The notes under the pieces: model-generated | What the model saw: the letters and a program-made list of their open reading frames with translations, nothing else | Databases searched by the model: none | Told to the model about the DNA's origin: nothing | Part shown: positions 1 through 11,399 of the stretch, one piece after another | How the letters are laid out: every line of letters begins with the position of its first letter | Numbering within the stretch: position 1 is the stretch's first letter | Program-made: the position numbers and the translations under genes | Assembly (NCBI GenBank): GCA_002633005.1 | Contig: NMRA01000031.1 | Coordinates: forward strand, 682,996-746,995 | DNA from: Phoronis australis | Lineage: Eukaryota; Phoronida; Phoronidae | Length of the DNA: 64,000 nt | Direction of reading: 5' to 3'

Positions 1-16
1 CCTAAATCCGCCTATG
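1..16 (+). mobile_element. 3' end of a hAT-like element cut by the window edge
   Basis: The first 16 bases, CCTAAATCCGCCTATG, are identical to the right terminus of the complete element at 45456-45707. The body of this copy lies outside the window. The superfamily is inferred from terminus resemblance only. Confidence 0.6.
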
Positions 17-852
17 TAATAAAACGAATCTTGACCTTAGTGCCAGCGCAGAGGAATAGGTACGAGCTAAGCTGCCTGTCTCAAGTGAATCATAGCTGAG
101 CTGACCAGTGGCTATCTCAAGTTCATGGAATCCACTGTCGGATCCCAGCTACCCGTCAGTGTTCCGGCCCTAAATCCATTCTTACTCTCCGTGAAACTTT
201 GTTCGTTCACGGTTACTCAAATCCTGATGGCTGCATCTCGGGTATTACCCCTGAACCGGGGGAGGGGGGATAGGAAGGAGATGGGTACAAATTGGTTTGC
301 CCCCCCCCCGGATCGGCCTTGCCTTCCTACGGGCCTGTAGAGTGTGGATGCGATCGCAGTCGCAGCCAGTGCGGCCCTGTACAGTATCAGTCACCAGGGT
401 GCGAGCCCGTCTCGTCCACAAGTCGGCCCAACCTAGAAACTGTCAAACGACATGTTGTGGAAATCGACGACATTTTGCGAGTCCGAGTTCAGCATGTAGA
501 CAAGTTACGAGAAAGGGAGGCTGAAAAAATGAAGTCCAGAGTCCATCAAAAGCAGAAATCGTTACTTGCCATTGTTTTTGATGCTCGATAATTCCGACAA
601 GATTATATCACGCCTTTTTCGTCTGAAAATACCGCAACTCAGTACAAGGTCAGACAATCTGAAGTATATAACGTCATTTTGATACATCCTTATCTGTTAC
701 GTGTACCTCATTCTGTTTAGTCAGCATGGGATCACCCAGTCCATTAGCCAGATTGCTTTAAGGAGTAGGCCATGTTTGACCCTCCGAAGCCGCACTCAGT
801 ATCAGGTAACTTTAATGTTCCCTTTTTTCTATGAGGGAGTAGGTCGGCCTCC
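17..852. other. Unassigned DNA, no gene recognised
   Basis: No coding homology or repeat structure was recognised. Short open frames at 125-591 overlap each other in different frames around a C-run at 301-310, have no recognisable domain and are treated as chance. Confidence 0.5.
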
Positions 853-993
853 CGTTCAGTAACGCTAGGACCTCGCTAAAAAGCAAGACTTCGCGAGATA
901 ACGTGAGATGTTGCCGTGCATTTTAAATGAGAACACGTGACTTTGACTAGGTTTTAGCTAGGTCCTAGCGTAGGTCCTAGCGTCTACTGAACG
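853..993. mobile_element. Palindromic miniature element, GTTCAGTA family, copy 1
   Basis: The element begins CGTTCAGTAACGCTAGGACC and ends in the near reverse complement (TAGGTCCTAGCGTCTACTGAACG), so it could fold along most of its 141 bp. The centre carries AACACGTGA. Copies with the same ends occur at 3230-3357 (inverted) and 15099-15239, the latter also exactly 141 bp. Flanks outside the core (CGGCCTC left, CACGCC right) are shared by copies 1 and 3, so the true ends lie a few bases further out. It has no coding capacity and would be mobilised, if at all, by an unknown partner. Confidence 0.85.
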
Positions 994-3229
994 CACGCCT
1001 GGTGTAAACGAGTTACTGACAGGAATTCCCTTTGCAAGACAATTGTAATGAGGCATGATGAGTAACCAGCACGATGAACACGAATGCAAACCTATCATTT
1101 ACTACAACAGTTCAACATTGTCTAGGCCGGATCAGTCACATTCAGTGACAGCCACAGTTGTCCTGTATTTGTATAGAAAGTTCTTGCGGTTACTTGACCA
1201 GTATTAGCGTGACTTCGAGTGGTCTCATCGAAATCGCATCTCGGGCCTAATGCATTGAAAATCTGTTGTGGCTTCAGTCGATTTTGCTGACAACGAATGG
1301 GACAGTGTTAGGTGGTTGTGATTGAAAGCATTGCAAGTTCACCAAGTCAACTGGTGAAAGGCATTTCATTGGTTGGAGATCACGAATTCGGCCCACAAAC
1401 AAATCGAAAGTCAGTGCCAGTTGTCCCGGATGGCATAACGAGGTTATCATTTTCAATCAATGCAATAGTCTCCACTGGAGCCCGATGTGAGAGTGATGTC
1501 TATGACCAGTACATTTTCTATTCAGCAAAATTGCAAGACTGGGGTCATTGTAAATAGTTTTTATAAATTTGAACAACTACATTTTTGCTGAAAAATGTCA
1601 TTTCGTTTCAACTAATAGCCGTTGTACATGACGTCATTGTTCTATTTTTATGAGCCGATATTGGATTTTTCTTAGCAAAATCCTACAAACATTGAGACTA
1701 TAATGACCACAAAAATTATCAATTGATTTTTAAATGCGCGTTTTTTTGCACCATTGTGTCTTCAGCTTTGCGGTCAAGTGGGGGGTTTGCTGCAAAGGCA
1801 TAGCGACTTGTCAGCAGCATTCATTATTCATCACGGTTCTACCACAATGCGACAAAATATTTCGCAAATTTCCCTGTTGGTGAGAATGAACCCAGGAGGG
1901 AGCCAGTCATTCATTATGCGCATGCGTTGTTGAAGAACAGAAGAGCTAACAGTTTAGACGTCTCAATGAGTTCTCAAATGAATTGCGAAGTTCTAATGTC
2001 CAATCAAGGTGACAAAACTGAAAATAAAATATGATCGTGTTGAAGTACAGGTTATTCAATGTCCCTTAAAATAGCCATGCCTTTGTTCCAATTGGTTCAA
2101 CTTTTGGTGCTCGCTTGGTAAGCAAAAGCATACACAGCAGACGATATTGCATGGATCAGGGTCGGAGTATAGTGCTCAATCCAAATTGAAACAACATTTC
2201 CTTCTTATTCAATGTCATAAGAAACAATTAAAAACTAGTTTACTGATCCTCACAAAATGTCTTAAACCATTCCATACCATGGTAGAAAATAATTTACAGC
2301 AGCAGAAAAATTATTTGAGGCGCCAGCGGTGTCAAAAGCTGTTTGTATTTACCAACCTTCCAAAATTGGGGCGGTTCATTTATAGTTAGAAATCTTTCAA
2401 TTGGCTTTGATAGCATGCACCAGTCAGGGATACTGTGGCAAATATTTCAGACAATTGTTTATAAATTCATCAGCCTACTATTACCCTGCTTGAGCCGTAC
2501 ATATTAAGTACAAGTCCCATAAACAAAGATTTCTTGCTGCAAGTACATGTATGTCGCAAGGGTCTTGCAGTTACGGAATGAGCCTCACACTCCGTTACAT
2601 ACTGTGTGGCGTAAAAAGATCATGTTCTTGAATGGCGCATCCGGGTACTCCCGGATAACCGACCGGTTAACTAAAGTTGACACCTAAGTCCTTGTAACAC
2701 TGAAGATAAGACTAGTTTACGACAGAGTTGTGACTGAAATTTTTAGGAAATGCGATATGTCGCATGATTTGTCGTGCAACTGCACATGCCACCAGACGAC
2801 TGGTAGCACTACAAGTGGTACAATTTTATGATCACTCTTGCGACGTTCCAAGATCATCTTTCCCGACAAGTGGCACGACCTTACGATTGGTCGTGCTAGC
2901 AGGTCTGAAAGACATAAACATCTGGTCCAGCTTATGAGACGAGAATTCTTGGGATTTCTTTTTCAGTGCACCCTGTAGTTTGACGACTCTTGCCTTTTTT
3001 CATAGGTACAGGTCCTCTGTCTCCTATAGATGAGGACCGATTCCGAGGTTGATATCCTGTCACTGAACCGAGGGAGAGCAATATTACCCGAGGGATTGAC
3101 CTATATTTGTTTTATTTCACGACCACTGGTGCTTCTTAACTCTGATGTTTTCTTCTGATTAATTAGCGTGTTCTTATCCACTTTGATGTATTGACAACGT
3201 CCAGTTACCAGAGGACGAGACCGGGCGTG
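994..3229. other. Unassigned DNA with a degenerate dyad-repeat patch near 2745-2905
   Basis: No gene was recognised. An 81-codon frame at 1312-1557 and an 80-codon frame at 2147-2389 match nothing I know. At 2745-2905 short, mutually complementary words around GTCGTGC and GGCACGACC recur in both orientations, similar in vocabulary to the patch at 4498-4700. Confidence 0.45.
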
Positions 3230-3357
3230 CGTTCAGTAACGCTAGGACCTAGCTAAAATCTAGCCAAAGCCACGTGTTCTCATTTAAAGTACACGGCAAT
3301 GTCTCACGTAATGTCGCGAAGTCTTGCGTTTTAGCGAGGTCCTAGCGTTACTGAACG
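3230..3357. mobile_element. Palindromic miniature element, GTTCAGTA family, copy 2 (inverted)
   Basis: This is a 128-bp copy in the opposite orientation to copies 1 and 3. Its ends are CGTTCAGTAACGCTAGGACC and AGGTCCTAGCGTTACTGAACG, an essentially perfect inverted repeat. It lacks the tandem TAGGTCCTAGCG duplication seen near the right end of copies 1 and 3, which accounts for most of the length difference. Confidence 0.85.
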
Positions 3358-4497
3358 AGAGTCGGTTCGACCGAACCCCCGAACCCCCCCCCCCCTGGCT
3401 ACGAGCCTGAAGCTAGTGTTGTTATACGAAGTAAATGCTGACATCGCCAGTTCGCTTCATGACCAATGTTTGTGGTTTATACAGCGTCTGATTGGTCAGA
3501 TGGCGAATAAGCGATCCCCTGCCAGGTTGGTCAATATCACGAAAGTTTTCGTCTCACGTTTCAGCTAATAGAACACAGAAGCATTTTCACGGTGTAATAA
3601 TATACGACACCTCACAAGCAAGTGACTCACTGCCCGGAGCCCAAAAATACTACTCAAAAAAGTAGAGCTAATTAAAACCTTCTGTTTTAGCCCATGAATT
3701 TGAAGAAATTGAACAGAAGGTGAACACAATGGTGTTCAGTGGGAATTTCTTGATAATTTTGATGTATCTATGTTGACTTCTTTTCCAAATATAGTCGCCT
3801 GGACTTACTTTCGGAGTCTCAGTTAAAATTCCTACGGTTTGCAGGGTTTCCCTAACGGATAGTGTCAGCGAGCGTCAAACAAAGCCATGATTTTAGCAAG
3901 ACATTATTTCAGCATTTTGTTGCTTGTCAACAAATTAAATTAGCTAATGGTGTCATTGGTACCATAAACGCTCTGAACTACACATCACTGGTCCTCATTG
4001 TAATTGTCCACACATTTCTCGTTTATAGCTCCCTGTACACCCAGACTTATATTTAGGATACCAGAGAGGTAAAATATGCCATTTTCCATATATAGGCCCT
4101 GTGGCTTACTTTGAGAAATTCCCGGTACGAGTGGTCTACTGAAAGTACTCTTAAACAGTCCTTTTAAAGGGGCATGGCTTTTTTGGTCACTACTCGTAAT
4201 CAATATTATGAAACAGGTTACCCGAAGACACATACAATGTACACAAACGCGCACGCACGCACACTCGAGCCTTCCCGTCACAAAAAAACGTTTTGGATCC
4301 CCAAAGACATGTAAGACGAGCATCAAACAGAATTTGACGTGGTTGGTCAATCTGTCCAAACTGGACCGTTACATGACAATGGCAGGTGACTACTTAATTT
4401 ATTTTGACAGTGGTGACACACAGGCACACAGATACAAAAATGTGATTCTTGGAAATTAGGAGCAAAAACAGCTGTTGACTTTTTTAAGTATTTCATA
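3358..4497. other. Unassigned DNA, no gene recognised
   Basis: A C-run follows at about 3374-3395. The 124-codon minus-strand frame at 3985-4359 and its plus-strand neighbours have no recognisable domain and overlap on opposite strands, so none is called. Confidence 0.45.
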
Positions 4498-4700
4498 TGG
4501 TAGCACAATCAATTGCACGACTGGTCGTTGATTACCTCTGTAATTCGTATGAGTGGTCGATGATTACCTTGATCAGTCGCACAACCAGTTGCTGGTCATT
4601 GAATGTGGTCGCACGACCAATAATGATCGCCTGCAACTTACCTGCGATCGATCGTGCAGCCTGTCGCACGATTACCGACCACCAATATTTACGCACGAAC
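4498..4700. repeat. Degenerate dyad minisatellite-like patch (GGTCG/GCACGACC words)
   Basis: Words such as TGGTCG, GTCGCACGACCA and TGATTACC recur about every 20-30 bp in both orientations. The pattern resembles the palindromic minisatellites at 27652-28004 and 41639-41940 but is more diverged. A 69-codon frame across it is a by-product. Confidence 0.45.
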
Positions 4701-4753
4701 ACTTGAAAATGAATTAAAATTCATGGACAATGTACATGCGACTACCAGGGATC

Positions 4754-5004
4754 CGTTTCATAAGAATTACTTAAGACTTAAAACAGAATTTTGGTCCACC
4801 ACTTCTGCCACTTCATAATTGCTGAAAAGGCTTAAGTCAAGTAATTAGGAAAGAACACAGTCTAAAAATGTTATCTCAGTAGAAATTATGTATCTCAGAG
4901 ACTTTGGACGTTTGCATAAGTTAGACTTGATTATTTTTTAAAATAATTGTGTGGAGGGTGAGGCCAAATTTTTTACTTCGGTCTTAAAAACTTTTCATGA
5001 GACG
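4754..5004. mobile_element. TTTCATGA-ended miniature element, copy 1
   Basis: The left end CGTTTCATAAGAATTACTTA and the right end, read on the opposite strand as CGTCTCATGAAAAGTTTTTA, form an imperfect terminal inverted repeat followed on both sides by AAGAC. The element is 251 bp with no coding capacity. Related ends are found at 28853-29109, 29120-29370 and 57209-57456. Confidence 0.6.
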
Positions 5005-5644
5005 TATCTATAGCAAAATGATCACCAAACTATACGCAGACCCTGAAATTACTCAGTGACTTTTACTCTAAATTGTACTCACTCAAGTAATGCTTGAAAA
5101 ATGACGAAGACCACTTAAGTCCCTTCAAAGGGTACTAAGACTCGAGAACTGCTCTCGAGTTGCTATGGAAGTCTTTTGTGTGATAAAACAAGAAAATTTT
5201 AATCACACTTTGAAACCTAGCGACCTCTACAGCTCAGTAAACGAATCTGATGTAAAGGAGGCGTGAAACAAGTCATTCGGATTCTTCGATTGAAAAGAGT
5301 AGAAGTATATTTATTTCACGCTGATTAAAGTTTTAGTAAATATACTTGAAGTGTATAATAAGGTATCAAATTAAATTGTGAATTTAAGGCTTCAAATGTA
5401 TTGCAACATATAATGAGTACCTGTGAGTGACTATCAAATAATATTTTTCAGGAATTCTAGGAGCAGTCTTAGAATTTCCATGTAATTTTCCCAAACGTGA
5501 TCTAGATATTCTTAAAAATTATTGGTGGTCACACTGTTTATACCACAGCCCTAAAAAAATCATCGCCTTTTAGCCTGATTCACTCCTTTGTATACATTCA
5601 CAAGGGACAAATAAATTTTGTGCAATGCTCGACTGTCTGCCAAT
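5005..5644. other. Unassigned AT-rich DNA
   Basis: Nothing was recognised apart from a small hairpin (ACTCGAGA arms, 5140-5160). Confidence 0.4.
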
Positions 5645-5700
5645 AAACCAGTATTTGAACCCGGGTCTCCCAAACGGGAGTCCCGAGCTCGAGCCACGCT
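5645..5700 (-). mobile_element. tRNA-like Pol III promoter head, probable degraded SINE
   Basis: On the minus strand a box A-like TGGCTCGAGCTCGG (5683-5696) is followed 22 bp on by GGTTCAAATAC (5651-5661), which matches 9 of 11 positions of the box B consensus GGTTCGANTCC. Between them lies CTCCCGTTTGGGAG, an anticodon-arm-like stem and loop. No full cloverleaf can be drawn, so this is called a tRNA-derived SINE head and not a tRNA gene. The SINE body, which would run towards lower coordinates, was not delimited. Confidence 0.45.
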
Positions 5701-7659
5701 TTCTCGAGTACTACTCAGGAATACTGTGAATTACTCAAGCCTTTTGGTTGGCTACGTTTTGGTGGTCCCCAAAACATCAGAAATTTTTCAGTCTATTTAC
5801 ATTTTGAAATTTCCGAGAAGTGAAAATGGCTAAGTAAAGTTTGGTTGAAGCGGGCCCATGTCGTGGACCCATCGTGCAATCAAATAATGACGAGGCTGTA
5901 GAGGCTAGTTGTTATCGAATGTCACGATGCAACTGACGTTAAGTGTGGAATTTCGTCTTTTCAGACTTAACGCCCGCCTTCACGAGCCAACTTAATCAAC
6001 TGCGCTCAAGGTAAAATCGACCGTCTTAGCTTGGACCGCATTTACGCCCTTTGATAAAACTGGCCAAAGATACGTGCAGGTAAGACAAAGCATGGCAGCT
6101 TCTTTCTTTCTCTCTTTCCCCTCTCCAAATCCCTCTATTGCTCTCTCCCTCTGTCATTTTCATGCCGTAATTGGTTTCTATATTAAATCTGCTTTTAAAC
6201 TCTACAAACACAGGGAGAACTCCTGTGACAGGACCTAGAACATAGCGCACTTGAGCCCTGGACCTAATGCCGGAACTCTCAGTATTTAGCTGCCAGAGAT
6301 CTAATACTGCGCTATGCCTTAACATTTCTCACACATCTGAGTAACCAGAACATTTGTAAGACCTTCGTTTGGCCTGTTTCTTAGCACGGATATTGTGTGA
6401 CGCTGTCAAGTTTGATTATGATGTTAAAAGTTCCTAGTCCGATTGGCAAGTTTTCATTTCCTTGGGAACGTGAATTTCCCCCGTAACACAGAATTGCAAC
6501 CTCGACTACCAATCAATTCATTTACGGTTATTTCGTTAGTCTACAGTAGTAAGGTCTCGGGCTTACTCGTGAAACACTCTCCATTCACTCGCGCGATCTT
6601 GCGTGTCTTGCTTGATCTCACGGCTATTCATTTTAAGAGTTTCACCACTTTGCAATAGTTGCTACGTAGGTTTTTAATTGCGTAAAAATTCTTTTTCTCG
6701 TGCCTGTAAACGTTTGTTAATTGCTGACTCACTGAAGCGAAAACAATGTTAATCGGAACTAGTAACAGTAAAACCTGAGGAACGTGTAACAGGAAAATTT
6801 ATAGTGAGGCACCATAATACCATAATTTGCCTTTATGTCTTGCCGAGTGTAATCAAAACGCAAGCAAATTCATGTCGTTTAGAATGAATGATTCCTTTCG
6901 GCCAGCGTTCTTAAATTCTTATAAATCAAGTCTGTTTTCCTTACCATTGGCTAAAAGATGTGTTTGGACGGTTTGCAATGTGGAATATGAAACATAATTC
7001 ATTAACTATAAGTAGCATGAAAACTGATTGGTTGATCTATACATTTTACAAATTAAATTATGACGAAATCGCATTTCACCAATTGCTTCTTTGATCACCA
7101 AACCAGACTCGTAGAGAGTATAGAATGAGGGTAAATTAGTTTCCAAGTATTGTACTCCGACGGGCGATTGCCTCTTTGAACGCCGGTGACAGGATCAATT
7201 AAGTTTTATTGTACTACAAATGTGTACGAGCGTATGATTAAAAACGGGTTACAACATCAAAATCAATAGGCGTGTATATAACTACCTATCGCGGATATTG
7301 TGAAAAATACAAAATTTAACGATTCTACAATCACAATCATAATATTTAGGCCGACTTTTCGCTAATGTTTAAGCAGTACGTGTTAACCCAGAAAGCGAAA
7401 AGTTTTGATTCTACGCCATCTATGCAGATGAAATGTTTGCTTTCTGAATTCATGAGAAGGGACGACAAATAGCTACTGTATCAAAGGCAGATAACAAGTA
7501 CAAAAGAGTCCTACTTTCTGTGTCCATTTGGGTGCGCTAATAAAGGAGAAAGCAACCTGTTTCTTGTCATTTTAGTAAATAATACTGTTCGTTGATTATC
7601 ACAGACATATTTTTCAGTTAATCACGGTTTCCCGTAGTTTAATTAATTAGTCATTCCCC
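5701..7659. other. Unassigned DNA, no gene recognised
   Basis: The 99-codon minus-strand frame at 6026-6325 contains a CT-rich stretch (6100-6160) and no known domain. The remainder is AT-rich without visible repeats. Confidence 0.45.
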
Positions 7660-8240
7660 ACCCCGGAAATGACGTTTAGGGGGCTTAGAATTTTCTGCCA
7701 TTTTGTTTCTGCATTCGAGTTTACCGTGAGGATCTGTTTTACTGTCGTCTTGGAGAAAAACTTGATTTTACCGAAGTCCATCGGTGTTTTCACCTACTGA
7801 AATGTGTTTCCAGTGACGAGCATGTCACTGGATATGGTAAAGTGGACCGCGAGCATCCCACGGACGGAGAAACAACTGTCCCGCTTGAACGAGTGTCCCG
7901 CGACGCACTCCCACTGCATAGTGACCTAAGCACCCAAACAGCTTACATCCAGCAGTGTGACTCCCTTGCCACACGCCTGGCAACTCCTAAATAGCTCCAA
8001 TGCTTTAGGCAAGTCCTCAATAAACTCACCAAAGTTTGGCTCACCGGCCTGTTCAATGGACAAGGAACGTCCTCCTCATTGGGTGACGAACTGGGCCTGT
8101 ATTCACTTCCACCGCTCAACATCGCTGCAGGGTTTCTTACAGGCTCTGGGCTGAAGACAACGTCAGAACCGGGCGAATCGCTGCTAGTTCCTGAATTTGG
8201 ACGCTCTGGGGTTACTTTCAGAGGCACTGGTGACAGTATA
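7660..8240 (-). pseudogene. Broken transposon-type protein gene (CxxCG / GHS / TGNTFQ block)
   Basis: Reading the minus strand from about 8050 down to 7660, one frame gives a protein-like run with CQACGKG (about 7962-7982), ECVAGHSF (7888-7911), VTGNTFQ (7798-7818) and IKFFSKTT (7743-7766). It contains two in-frame stops (codons at 7926-7928 and 7794-7796). Upstream (8240-8050) a Ser/Pro/Glu-rich stretch is open in a different frame, so at least one frameshift separates the halves. The order of a zinc-ribbon-like CxxC, a Gly-His pair and a TGNTF motif resembles a protein family common in transposons of marine invertebrates, some with THAP domains. That assignment is from memory of the family pattern and is not proven. 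It is probably a decayed transposase or accessory protein, not a host exon, although AG/GT pairs at the edges of the upstream piece could mimic splice sites. Confidence 0.5.
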
Positions 8241-10756
8241 GTCTAGGTGCAAAACTGTATACTAAATATACAGCTTTGAGCCGAAGTGGGTAAAACACTG
8301 ATCAGATAAGACCTGACACAAAATTTGTATCAACAAAAACTACACTCTTCCTTGAGTAAACTAAATTATTTACCGGGGATGGAAAAATTGGCGGTCTACC
8401 GTTATTCTGCTGATAAAACTGTGGTGCGATTTTTTGCGTCGGCTTTCGGCGCCATGAAATAATACGTCACCTATTGGCCAGTTTCTTTTTCCCTGATTCC
8501 TCAATCAACTGTTCTTCTCTTCCACGAGGTTGCTTACACTCATGTCAACAAATTATCGTAACTGGTTTCAAGTTCATTTCGTTACAAGTTTTTAGTATCT
8601 TAATACGAGCAAACCAAATTTCAGAACAATTTTTGCTGCTACGAAGCTGTCATCATCTCCCGAGAGATGTCGCAAAAGTTTAGGAAATGTCGCGTGCGCG
8701 TGTCACAAGCGCACTGTTTTCAAAATGACGACAGAATTTTCTTTGTTACAGAACGCGGAAAATTATGCAACAAAACTACATTTATTAGATTGTTTTTAAC
8801 GTAAACGGCTGCAACGGGCAAGGTCAGAGTCGGTTGACACTCAGATTTTGCATGCACCGCCGCCGGTCGTTAGCTCTAGAATTTGATATAAATTTCACAC
8901 TGACATGACAAACAGAAATACACGGGCTGTGTGAAATTTCGAGGTTTAACGGGGCTCAACACTCAGTGATACCTAGCTGTAATTTGACGATAGTTTTCGA
9001 ACCGTATTTTTACTAAAAGTTTGTTTTCTCCTTTAATTACGGATTCACGGACATGCAATTTAATTAGTCAACAGCAAACTCCACTGGTGGTAGTTTAGTG
9101 GACTTGGTTTCATTGAAATGGGACAGGCACGGTATTTACGTATGTTCGAAGATTCAGTATGATCAGTAGGGTACGCAGAGTCTGTCCAATAGATACACCA
9201 TATACGTTTTTGAGGTTATTGGTACCTTTTCCGAACACCATCTTGTTATTGACCAGACGTCCCGTTGGTCTCTAGTCAACACTCATTGGTATGAAGGCCA
9301 GTATGGTCCGAATGATATGCGACTAGCCAAGGCACTATAGTTGAACTTTTGCAAGGATGATGTAACCGGTGCAGACCAAAACTATGTTTTATCGACACGT
9401 TCGTTGGAGGACAAAACTTTATTAAAAGACAAAATGTTTTCTTAAAGCTGGATTTCGCCCTGTTTACGGGACGACTCAAAATGCAAAATATTCGAATTTG
9501 GCATTTTACATGAAATTGGCATTGTAGGTATAAGGTTCTATTTCAGTTGCCAACAAGAACATCGAAACCATTAGCAACCATCCATAAATCTGCGAATTCA
9601 AGAATGACGCATGCACGCACGCAATGCCTGTGAGTTGAGTTGATAACGGAAATGGAACCCTGTTATAGTTAAGAATACTATGAGACCGATTCTACGAGAA
9701 CATAACGCCGAATTTGATTTTCGTTTTTAAGCCAGCTAAACGTCGCTAAATGCAGCTTGAAATACTAATTTACGGTCGGAAACAGAGTGATCAACTTCCG
9801 TGTGCTCGGCATCGGCAAAAAATGAGAGATACAGATTTGCCGTCGAATGTGCAATGGTGAGCAAATTGTAATTTCCATTGTTCATCAACGTGCTCTTATA
9901 GTAGTCTATTGTAAGATACACTGTAGTAAAGTAATAAATATACTACAGGAACGCAGTCAGTGTTGTTCGTGCTCCGTGATTAGGTGTTTTCTTTTCCGTT
10001 GGCGGAAGAAAGAGCTGTTTGGAGTTTTTGATGTTTACACAAACAATAACATTGACCCGAGAGGTACTTCAATGGCCGTTGCAGTGCTTGAATGTATCGC
10101 CTGTCGGACGCGCCGGTCAGATGACCGACCAGATTCCTTACCAAAGCGCGCACTTGAAGGTTCAGGAAATTTACAAGAAAATCTATTTTTTTGGATTACG
10201 TAATTTTTATAGCGTTAGAGACTCTGTTTAACGTTTTTCTGTTAAATTTGAATTCAAGTGCCAATTTAATTAAACTAAGATCGATTTCAGCAATAGCAGA
10301 GGGTGACGTCTATTGATAGGTGACGACACAACTACTCATGTTGAATGAAAGCGAGAGCAGTAAATGAGTTTGGTGAAGAGTTCATTGTTCTTAAATTATG
10401 GAGTGTGGCGACCTCTGCAGGGAAGACTTGGTGTTTGGCTCTGCCTTAAGTCTGCTCGTTTTCAATTGCGCTGGGAGCTTTTTGTCATAACCGAGACTCA
10501 CTGAGTTTCTTTGGAAGGGAGACAGTGACAACGAGAATCCAAACTTACATCTAAATCTCACATAGTTTTGGGATTTTCGAAAGAGAAACATTTGGTTCCC
10601 GAAACGATTTTCCTCCAAAAGGAGCCCATGGAGTTCTTTCAAAAAAGGGACTGGGCTTTTGTTTTAGAATCTTGTATTCCAACAGGTTCACTTGTCCCTA
10701 AGAAATTGTTAGCAGAATGCGTAAACACATACAGAACGAAAATTTCATATTTTTAT
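8241..10756. other. Unassigned DNA, no gene recognised
   Basis: The 118-codon frame at 9847-10203 overlaps another frame and shows no domain. An isolated ATGGCGCCGAAAG start on the minus strand near 8453 opens only a short frame. No repeat family was identified. Confidence 0.45.
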
Positions 10757-10988
10757 GAGGAGAGAGAGAGAGGGGAAGACGAAGAGAGAGAGGGGGGGGG
10801 GTGATTGAGAGAGGGAGGGAGAGGGAGAGGGAGAAAAGAGAGAGAGGAGGAGGGAGAGAGGTAGAGAGGGTGAGAGAAGGAGGAGAAGGGTGGAAGGGGG
10901 AGAGAGAGGTACCGAGGGAGGGAGAGAGCAGGGAAAGAGGGAGAGAAAATGGATGGGAGACAGGGAGCGGGGACAGAGAAAGAGAAAA
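10757..10988 (+). repeat. Polypurine (GA)-rich tract, about 230 bp
   Basis: This is an almost uninterrupted run of A and G on the plus strand, built from GAGA, GGGA and GAGAGG words with a few pyrimidine interruptions (for example near 10801 and 10911). Overlapping frames read as Glu/Arg- or Ser/Leu/Pro-rich peptides and are by-products. Such mirror-like purine tracts can form triplex DNA in principle. Confidence 0.95.
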
Positions 10989-11399
10989 CATTTACACTGA
11001 AATGGAACACAAAACTTAATAAATTTCGGGTTAGATTAGGAGACCTAAGGGTTTTTGACTGCTGCCAAGAAGGACTCCTTTACAAAAATAAATGATGAAA
11101 AGAAGAAAAAAAAATATGAGATATACTTAGAAAAGCATAATGAAGAAGTGGTATCGTCTAATAAATTAGAACCAGGACCAGAAAGTGGATTGAAACAGTT
11201 CTCGTGGGAAGATAGATGTTTTGAGATTCTACATACAAAGCAACTGGCAATATGACACATTGGGTCGTAGATCGTTATTAAGAAATTGGTTAAAACCTGC
11301 ATAATGCCTCCAGGCAATGGGGGTTTATTCTATTTAGAGCAGAGTTTGGTATTTTGTTACCGTTGATAAGACTCGCAAATCTGATACAGTTTCTTGATG
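10989..11399. other. Unassigned DNA flanking a LINE fragment
   Basis: A 66-codon plus frame (11055-11255) and a 90-codon minus frame (11045-11317) overlap. Neither has a known domain. It may include the eroded 3' part of the adjacent minus-strand LINE. Confidence 0.35.

Noticed and set aside
3985-4359. 124-codon minus-strand frame
   Set aside because: It overlaps opposite-strand frames, shows no domain, and is partly ACGC/CACA low complexity.
5140-5160. ACTCGAGA hairpin with a 5-base loop
   Set aside because: It is short, single, and within what is expected by chance in 64 kb.
8049-8229. Host exon bounded by CACCAG and GTGAGC
   Set aside because: The adjacent frame continues as a transposon-type protein with stops, so a decayed element gene explains the data better; it remains possible.
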